From Mytilisepta virgata (lineage: Eukaryota; Mollusca; Bivalvia; Mytilida; Mytilidae), in NCBI GenBank assembly GCA_028015205.1, contig CM051514.1, forward strand, positions 27,606,150 through 27,670,149: a stretch of DNA of 64,000 nucleotides. The letters run 5' to 3'. The notes beneath the pieces are model-generated. The model was given only the letters and a program-made list of their open reading frames with translations, was not told the DNA's origin and made no database searches. Position numbers and translations under genes: made by a program. This document shows, in pieces, positions 56,070 through 64,000 of this stretch. How positions within the stretch are numbered: position 1 is the stretch's first letter; the number at the start of each line of letters is the position of its first letter.

Positions 56070-56650
56070 TATATCCCATCATCGTCGGAAACCCACGACC
56101 GGTGGCGCATACGCTTTGCTACACTTGGTCAATTCAATCATTGTTTTTCGTTTTCATGAATATTCATGAATTTAATTTGACCGTTGAAATTACGCTAACA
56201 ATAACTGAATTCCGGAGATTGGAAAAATGCTTTGGAAAGTAACCCGGTGCCCAGGTGCGTAATGCAGTTGATCACATTTGTTGTCTAGTGATTGTTTCAC
56301 GTGGTCAGTAATGCATTCTCTTTGAAAGTATGATATCTTGTTTACTTTGTTTTAAAACTATATTGAAAATAAAGTGGAATTGCTTAACGGCGATGACATA
56401 TATCTTGACCCAAAGCTCGTGTTTGAACTATCACTTGACTGGTTGTATTCCCATTACAGAATCTTCAGGAACCCAATTTTTTGATTATCACTTGATTGAT
56501 TGTATTCCCATTACATAATCTTCAGGAAACCAATCAAAATGGTTCATGAATTATTCATGAGAACCAGAAAAAATGAAGGAATTGTCCCAAGTTCGGTAAG
56601 TGTAGCAAACCGTAAGCGAGACCGGACTGGGTATCCGTGTAGTTGCTTAC
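56070..56650. mobile_element. Possible long inverted-repeat element
   Basis: 'cgctttgctacacttggtca' (about 56111) is the imperfect inverse of 'aagtgtagcaaaccgtaagcg' near 56600, and ttttcatgaatattcatgaa (about 56151) pairs with ggttcatgaattattcatga (about 56541). cccacgaccgg (left) and ccggactggg (right) may be the outer ends. Arms are about 100 bp at moderate identity. The centre holds a separate 57-bp tandem duplication. Confidence 0.55.
56425..56537 (+). repeat. 57-bp tandem duplication
   Basis: 'tatcacttgactggttgtat' and 'tatcacttgattgattgtat', each followed by tcccattaca and aatcttcagga, start 57 bp apart (about 56429 and 56486). About 90 percent identical by eye. Non-coding. Confidence 0.9.
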
Positions 56651-59333
56651 TTGTAATTGTAATACTGTGTATTTATTAAAAGAGGAATATTTATTTTTAT
56701 CCTGAATATCACATATTTAGTAGCCAAATAATGGGTTTCGAATATGTTTTTCAATATTCGTTTAGTAGCATTATATCATCTGGTGGTCTCATTGTTTTCA
56801 CTGGCAATGAAAGTTTGTATTGTGTTGCGGTTCACAGTGTTCATGGTATCAAGTTTTCCTTCGATTACGCGCTAAAAATCTATTTTAAAAATAGGCATGA
56901 AATGTGCCATGTTCATGACTCTTCCCGATAAAATTGAAATAGCTTCATCTTTCTTAGCATTAACATACCAAGGTCTCTCTATGGATTGTACGTTTCATTG
57001 TTGCAACGCTACTGCCGTACATGTGATTTGTACAACGACTGGCAGGGCGAGATTGTCCTCACATAAACTTAAAAGACAGGGTATGTCTCTGTTAATTTCA
57101 TCATCCAATAATTTTATTGTCGTCATCTTGAATTAATTGGTCGAAGTTTCTATATCATGTATGAGACTAGACATCTTCAGTTAGATTCCACGCGCTTCTG
57201 GAATTGACACCTCACTGGACATGACACTTTACTCACTGGCAATGTAACGAGTGCCGTTAACAGAGAAGAACGGTGCTTTCCCTTCCGGAGTACATGATGT
57301 CACTCCCGATTTTTTGATGGAGTTCATATTGCTAGTTTCTGTTTTGTCATGATCTTTTTGTTTAGTTTATTATGTTTTTTTTCTTTATTTATACATGTAT
57401 CATTGTAACGTTTGGTTGTTGTGTTCCATCCTCATGAGTTTGTTTTTTCTTTAGATTTTGAATTTACGGATTTTTCTCACTGTTTTGTCGCTTCGGTATT
57501 CTTTTTCCGATATTTATCGCTGCAAGATAAAAACAATTATGTACTTTGTCGACCAATATACATTTTATTTTAATCGCCGCGAAACAGGTGTGAAATGCTG
57601 GGCTAACCTCGCATTTCTAATTGTTTGTCAGGCTCGAACAAATGCAATGACGTCGCACAAGATGTTGGTATCACTAAACGTAACGTCAATTTGTAACGTT
57701 CAGAGGTAAAAAAAAACGGTAGATTAATGTGAGATGTTTTACTATGCTGATTTCTTTTTGTGTCAGATTTTTTTTCACTTTGAAGGGTGACCTGATTGAG
57801 AATTTTTCAAAAAATTAACTTCTCAGGTTTATTTAATTTATTTTTTGTGTGATTTTTTTTTGTATATCTCTTGACCATTTTTAGAAGTCTTTTATTGTTT
57901 TGTGGTTGTTGAATTTATCTTTCTACCTATGACTTCATGTCTAAATTATCGACATGTATATTCTACCTATATGGTAAATGTGTAAGAAATAAAATCCTGA
58001 TAAGCCCCCTTGCCGTTCTAATGTCTAATGTCAAATTGGAGCTCCGACGTCATTTTCTGTGTGACATTTTACTGTGAAATCGCAAATTTCGTATAATTCT
58101 CGTAATTCTTAATGCATTAATACAGGCGGATATGAATATAAATTCAAAGAAAATGCACATTTCGAATATATTTTTCAAATCTGATGTAAAGAAAGTTTCT
58201 GTTCATGTTCTGTTAAAATTTGAATGTGATGTGCGTCAAACGTTGATTTGTTCATTTTCGGCTCTGTGTGACATTTTGTGAAGAAATCGCAGAAATGGAT
58301 GTTTAGTCATAACATTGCAGAAGAGACAAATAAATCAAGTTATATTAATAGGAGAAATGAATTTCCAATATAAATGATAATTTTAGTATATTTGGCTATG
58401 TTGAAAATTGCTATGATCGGAAATCGTGTTTATTACTTTGAATTCCGGAAATATGGATACATTTTCGAAATGTGAACCGTTTTCGTCGAAAAAAGAGTGG
58501 TTTGTGTAAAATTCAAGACCTAGTGATTAATTGTTTTAGGCGTATGTTTGTGAATGCATACGTATTAATAGGCGATATTAAATTTAACTAAATTATTATA
58601 AAAGAAAATAAAAACACTTGAATTAGAATCCGTTACTGCGTTTAAAAATATTTCCTTACGTTCGGTGACACCTCCGTGCACTTTAAGAGTTACATGATAC
58701 TACAATAAAATTTCATGCTATCGCAAGAAAAATATTTATTTAGAACACTATGTAAAAATCATTAAGAAATAAAATTGTTGTTTTCTAGCTTTTCCGAAGA
58801 TTATCATTATCAACTTGTTCCATTTTACCAATGTTTTCTATTCTCTACATGCATGGTTCTCTTGATTCTTTTGTTGGTTATTTTCCGAAAAATAAGCTAA
58901 TGACGTTGTAGTTTATATGAAATATCCATTTTCTATTACTAAATGCTGTAATTCACCAATAATGGTAATTTTTTGATTAACCACTTTCTTCCTGGTGTTA
59001 AATATAAAGGAATATGCGAGTTTTTAGTTACGCCTCTACAGCTGAAAAAATTCTTTTTTTCCCAGAGCGTTCTCAAGCTTATGCATAGAAAAATAATTTA
59101 TTTTCAAATAAAATATGTGTTTATGAGAAAAAATAGAAGTTTATGATTTATTCAATGTATAGTTTTATTTGATTATGTGTACAAATACATTTTGGTCAAT
59201 CGCTTTTGCTACAGAATACGCCGACATCGCGACGTGATACCAATATCAAGCGCGACGTCAATATATATTTTCGGACAATTTATATGAATTATATATTAAT
59301 TGTAGTACTGAATTTTCAAATCTTTACTCCCAG
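56651..59333. other. Rest of intron 6, with dispersed-repeat fragments
   Basis: At 57280-57500 there are markers of the repeat type also at 12275 and 34150 (cccttccggagtacatga; gtgttccatcctcatgag; gttttgtcgcttcggtattc). No exon-like segment with phase-1 borders was found. Confidence 0.4.
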
Positions 59334-59463
59334 GTATCGAAGGACCGCCAGCAAACGTAACTTATATATGTGATGGACCAACCAGAGATAACCCAATAAA
59401 GAATAAAGTATTAGTTTGCATGTTAAATGGTACTAATGATATAAGAGTTGATTCAGCTGATAG
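59334..59463 (+). CDS. Secreted EMI/EGF protein, exon 7 (unrecognised module, continues off-window)
   Basis: The acceptor tttactcccag and donor AG|GTAAAT enclose 130 nt entering in phase 1 and leaving in phase 2. It reads GIEGPPANVTYICDGPTRDN then KNKVLVCMLNGTNDIRVD. Two cysteines and two sequons (NVT, NGT) fit an extracellular module. The open phase at its 3' end means at least one more exon; none was found in the remaining 4.5 kb, so the gene leaves the window on the right. Confidence 0.85.
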
Positions 59464-60159
59464 GTAAATTTCATATTTTTTTGCAAATATTTCCAACTTT
59501 CAGAACTTTTCGGTCGTTGCTCCATTTGCATCACACAAAAGATAAAATAATTTGGTATTACTGACAGTTAATGATTTACATGTATTAAATTTACGGGATA
59601 ATAAAAATGTTGCGTATACTAAATATGAGATTAGGAAGGACAATAAACAAAACATAACATAATAAAAACAAATGATAAAAGGTTCAGCGTTTCAGCTAGA
59701 TAGCCTTGATCAAGAACACACACAAAGGGATTTTAATTGTTCAAAATTTAATCAGACTTGAAAAATAGTCATAAATAGGCTTATTAATATATGAATGTTG
59801 AAAATAAGTTACCTGAGAGTCATTAGATCCTCGGATGTAATCCCCGCAGTATACTTAGCATGTACAACAGTTTTTATTAAATTGCCATATGTGTCCTGAA
59901 ATTGCTATCGATGTCCATATACAATATTAAAAAAATAAATGAAAATATACTTTTTGTCCAAGTCTAATTAAAGTAAAAATTATTTTATGTAATTGTTCCG
60001 TTACACAATATACCAATATCCCTAAGAATTAATTACACGTTTTAATGAGTCATAGCTACGAATGGAGATGCTAATATATACTCACGCTGAGTTTCTATTA
60101 TGCCCTAGAGAATAATTCATACAAAGCAATAAATCATATCAAGATAACCGTCGATTTAT

Positions 60160-61145
60160 GTTCAAAATATTTGTTTCGTTCCACTAGATACACTTTGTAC
60201 CAATACCCACACAGATATGGTATAAGCGAAACGAAACAACCTTTCATTTCAGATAAGCTGACTGTGATGATATTTGTATAAATGAAATCATTTTTAGGTT
60301 ACCAGTATTTAGCAAAATTCAAAAATAATAGAAATACTAAGGGTTCATTCCTTTTATTGCACATGGTAGATCTCCTTAGCAGAAATTTGGCTTCCTATTT
60401 CGGTATTTTTTGGTTATGAGTACTTCTTGTTTAAAATAAGTTTGGTTTTTGGTCTTCCAAATGTTTCGGTTTTAATGCTGCTGATGAGAGGTAACTCCTT
60501 GAAATACGTCGTATACAGCATAGTATAAGTTTACTATATCTAATATTAGTATCTTTGGATTGTTATTTTTTAACATGTTCAAAGTAGACAGTTCTTATTT
60601 CATAATTCATGAATGCTACATATTTTCAAATGTTTTTCATACCATCTGAGTATTTGTTAATATACCCCGGAAGAACAATTTGCACAACATACATATTTAA
60701 AGTAAATTCGCTTAATCTGAAAAAACTCTTGTTTCGTTTCGTTGCACTAAATACCAATATCCACACGGATATTGGTAAAAAGCGAAACGAAACAACGACC
60801 TTTAAATCATTTCAGATAGATTCCTGTTTGGTTTAAACAATTAAAACATTAGACATAATGATGATTTTATAAATGGAATCATTTTTACATGTTAAAAGTA
60901 GACAGTTCTAAATGCATATTTCATGCATGCTAAATATATGTATTTTATTTATTTTTTTTTTATCAGCTGAGTATTTGTAAATATACCTGTAAGAAAAATT
61001 TACACAACATAAATATTTAGGGTAAATTCGGTTAATTTGATAAAAATCTGGTTTTGTTTCGTTTTGCTAAGTACCAATACCCTTACGGATATTGGTAAAA
61101 AGGGAAACGAAACAAAACAACGGCCTTTCATATCAGATTATCTTA
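60160..61145 (+). repeat. Three diverged tandem units of about 300 bp, each with a GTTTCGTTTCG hairpin
   Basis: Hairpins lie at 60173-60238, 60731-60793 and 61051-61117. In the second, GTTTCGTTTCG pairs with CGAAACGAAAC, and inside it ATACCAATATCC pairs with GGATATTGGTA. Sequence between hairpins also matches: 'gtagacagttct' then 'tgagtatttgt' and 'acaacatacatatttaaagt'. Units 2 and 3 are 320 bp apart; units 1 and 2 are 558 bp apart because a copy of the 378-family core is inserted. Confidence 0.85.
60297..60564 (+). mobile_element. Single 268-bp core of the 378-bp family, inserted in another repeat
   Basis: From 'ttaccagtatttagcaaaat' to 'atctttggattgttatt' it matches the core of the array at 15552-16969 but lacks the linker of about 105 bp. 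The host repeat unit 2 (around 60881: atttttacatgtt) shows the uninterrupted site. ATTTTTA stands left (60290-60296) and ATTTTTTA right (60565-60572) of the core, a possible 7-8 bp target duplication in a T-rich context. This defines the mobile core of the family. Confidence 0.8.
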
Positions 61146-61149
61146 CCGT

Positions 61150-62209
61150 GTGGTCTAAAGAAGAGTAACATAAGAAATAAATTAAAGTTTATTCACAAAT
61201 GATTATTAAAATTGGTACAATCAGAAACGGTGTCAATCCCCGCACTGCACAAGTCAAAAAACATTTACGGTAACTTCCGATATCAAGGGAAAGAACCCCG
61301 TTTGACTGATGTAAGACTGGTTTCTGATTTTAATCATTGGATATATCGCCTATATTTCAATCTCGCGATAACAGTTTTGTTGTCGTCCAGTGTTGGTAAA
61401 CAATCGATCCCATTCTCTACGGCATTACAGTTTTAAAAAAGTTAAATAACCGCTTCAAAATTCATTAATTTTAATAAAGTTTTAAGAAAATTATATAATT
61501 TGATTGAATAATTGGCACCACTTAAGACAGTGAACCGAGAATGTGAAAATTATTTTCATGTGAAAGTAAAGTCAAGAAATTCCAAAGGGCTTTATGTAAA
61601 ATTTTATGTTCTGCCTGCGTTCTTTTCCCTAGCGCAAACGTCTCCCATCAAAACAAATGGTTCAACGTGAATCACTGTCGAAGTTTATCCACAAGATAAG
61701 GGTCTCAAAAAGAGTTAAAATAATCCATTTATAAAGCAATGCTTGTTTCAATTGTTTTACTTACAGTGCAGTGCTGTTTAAATGTATTCTGCAATTGCAT
61801 GTAGGTTGGAGAGTTGAATGTACAATTTCTTCAGTCAAAGACTACAAATGTTATTATAAGGATATATGGCATTTTTTAACAGAAAAAAGTGCGTGTGGAT
61901 AAAGTATCCTGACATATTTTGTTCAACTATATACAACAACAGAAACCCACACACAAAATTCATAAACCAGTCTTACTTAATTCACTGGCAGTCGACACAT
62001 GTATTTAGTTTCTAACTTGTCTTCTTTCACTTTTAATATTTCAAGGAAATATATGATATTATAATCTATTTCCCTGATGTATAGGACAAACCCAGCTGTT
62101 ATGAGTAAAATTAGAGGGTCACAGGGGACTCTATTACTCCCAGGATTTTGTTTGACATCCATGTTAAAATTTGGTGTCAATGAACATTGTGTCCAGTTTA
62201 TAATTTTTA
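61150..62209. other. Non-coding stretch
   Basis: No recognisable exon or repeat boundary. Confidence 0.4.
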
Positions 62210-62215
62210 TAAACT

Positions 62216-63148
62216 CAGGGTGTCGAGCCATTTTTGACGAAAACTATATAGGAAAATAGGATTTTTCAAGTTGAAAATATAGGGTAAATATAGGACAATT
62301 GCTACCTAATTTCACTCTTAATTCATGGCCTCTACCTCCCCTAGAGCCATACCTCACTTCCTTTTTACTTAAAATAAAAGTTAATAACACAATTTTTATG
62401 AAAAAAAAACTAAATGTTACAAACTAAATTGTAAATGAAACCACTTTTGCTGAAACTTAGTCATCGATTTTGGCATTTTAAACTTGTTCAATAATTCAAA
62501 TCAATCTGAAACAAAGAATTCAATTACAATATATTGTACCTCCCTTAAGTCCCAACTGCAGAGCACCCATGCCAATATTTTTTTTACTATTTTTAGTAAT
62601 TTCAAGGTAAAAAAGGAACAAAATAAATCAGTGTATAGTTTAATATTTAAGATGAACATACATATTTCATCTAACAAATAATCATCAGCAGTGCTCAGTC
62701 AGGGTCAGTTGAAATACAAATTTAAACAATAATTGGAAAACATTTTAATAATGTTATTAAAAAGTTCTGTATTTAAAAACATAATGTAAAAACAGTACAA
62801 ATGCTCTGCAGTCAAGTAACCTGTGTTCTGTGAGAGATTCACTGAAATGCAAAATATTAATTAAATACATAAAATATCCTACATTAATAAAATCAAAAAA
62901 TAATGTTGCTGCATAAGGTTAGCTTAATACTATGATCAATAAGTATAAGCACTAAATCCAACTACAGCCTACATACATAATGTGATTCATTACACTATTA
63001 ATACTTTTTCTTTGATATATTTTTTTCCAACTTTTTTCAAAATATAGGAAAAAGGGTGAAAATATAGGAATTTTCAGTGAAATATAGGAGATGTAGTAAT
63101 TGCCTGGAAATATAGGAAAAATATAGGAATAAAGGACTTGACACCCTG
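62216..63148. mobile_element. 933-bp non-autonomous hAT-like element
   Basis: CAGGGTGTCGAG at 62216 and its inverse CTTGACACCCTG ending at 63148 are terminal inverted repeats of 12 bp (one mismatch). TAAACT abuts both ends (62210-62215 and 63149-63154), a 6-bp target duplication. Near each end AAATATAGGA-type motifs recur, at least three on the left and six on the right, all in the same direct orientation. CAGGG-type tips are typical of hAT elements, though 8 bp is the usual duplication size for that group, so the superfamily is tentative. The interior has no transposase. Confidence 0.85.
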
Positions 63149-63154
63149 TAAACT

Positions 63155-64000
63155 AGATTGAGGCAGTCGGAAACGACAGCTATCCCCACACTCCCCACGT
63201 GATGTATCTCTGTGCACCTCTCTCACATGAATCATATCTTTGAAATCAGATCCAATTTTTGGAAAATCAAAAACCTTACTGAGAATCAATCTGCATACAG
63301 TGTATGACAATACTGTATAGAAATAAAATGCATAACAGGAAAAACGAAAGAAGAGTTTCAGTCACCAGCGTATAATTCCCAATTTTTGAAATTTGATTCC
63401 TGAAGGCCCCAATTTTTGAAAATCAAAATTCTAAAATCTTATAGGGCATCTGTATACAGTGTGTTACAATATTGTAAAGGAAATTTAACAAACCATAAAA
63501 GCCCATGTTAACTAATTCGGGCACTGACAATATTTGCTTTCCAATTGGCAGCTTAGAACCATGCAGTGATCATTCATGAGAGCTTTCGAATCCATTGGTC
63601 AAGTAGTTTCGGAAAAGAATATCTGAAATTTAGCCCACCAGAAACTAAACCATACAATGCTAAAGAGCACCTTCTATGTTATATTTTTGTTCGAATTATA
63701 TTTTGGGGTTCCCTTAACAAATCCTAAACCTTGTAAGGCTCATTTTGCCGAGTTTTGCTCACACTAACATAGTTTTTTAATCAATTTATGGGATGTTAAC
63801 ATGCCATTTGGGGGGGGGGGGGGGGGGGATTGCTGTAAGTTTTGTTATCCTACATCGATTTATAGATTGAAAAATTCAGATTCAAGTTCGGCCCTAATAT
63901 ATATTTGGACTTTTAAAGGAAGTAAAAGCCATCAAATCGTACCGAAAAGCAAATTTTTGGCCGAGAGTATTGTGGCGAAATCAATCATAGTATCTACGCC
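63155..64000. other. Right edge of the window, non-coding
   Basis: It contains a G19 run at 63810-63828 and otherwise AT-rich DNA. 'cccaatttttgaaatttgat' and 'ccccaatttttgaaaatcaa' (about 63378 and 63408) form a short local duplication. No exon of the secreted gene could be identified. Confidence 0.45.

Noticed and set aside
63810..63828. G19 run as a functional G-quadruplex
   Set aside because: A pure homopolymer of this length is more simply a slippage tract or a sequencing/assembly feature.

Overview
This window is nuclear DNA of an animal, very probably a bivalve mollusc and most likely a mussel (Mytilus-like). It is AT-rich, coding sequence is sparse and split into short exons with canonical GT-AG borders, and almost everything else is transposable-element debris. 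The bivalve call rests on remembered repeat styles (the 'ggtcgggttgttgtctctttgacacattcc' type of dispersed repeat, repeats bounded by AGCTCACCTG, tRNA-SINEs ending in AAAC) and is inference; no search was run. There is no prokaryotic or organellar signature.

The one gene that looks intact is on the + strand and runs off the right edge. I assembled it by hand from splice sites and phase: a signal-peptide exon (two candidates, 21336-21412 and 29356-29429, both ending in Ser-Trp-Ser-Gly and splicing in phase 2), then exons at 43103-43171, 45007-45104, 48361-48456, 49951-50061, 52347-52652 and 59334-59463. Every junction is phase-consistent. The product is a secreted cysteine-rich protein: an EMI-like N-terminal module, two EGF-like modules, then an N-glycosylatable region I do not recognise. 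Most of its exons are too short to stand out as open reading frames.

On the - strand, 885-6989 holds a decayed multi-exon gene combining a CARF/ALS2CR8-like domain, a MULE-type transposase core and a SWIM zinc finger. It has at least two single-nucleotide frameshifts, an in-frame stop and a GC donor. Its third intron holds a 71-bp tandem repeat.

The rest is a layered transposon graveyard. It includes two PIF/Harbinger remnants, each with a convergent coiled-coil partner-gene fragment (10377-11517 and 24949-26627), a Tc1/mariner remnant (27480-28140), two LINE 3' ends (8002-8576, 17667-17937), a Mutator-type coding fragment (40642-40840) and a solo LTR (29847-30432). There is also a 418-bp long-TIR element with a 9-10 bp target duplication beside its own empty site (31236-31653), a 933-bp hAT-like element (62216-63148), several fold-back elements, three tRNA-SINE families, and a near-identical 378-bp tandem array (15552-16969) with relatives at 9217-9895 and 60297-60564.

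The strongest leads are the duplicated signal-peptide exons with a possible third relic promoter near 33490, the long-TIR element with its built-in empty site, and the nested tandem repeats at 60160-61145.
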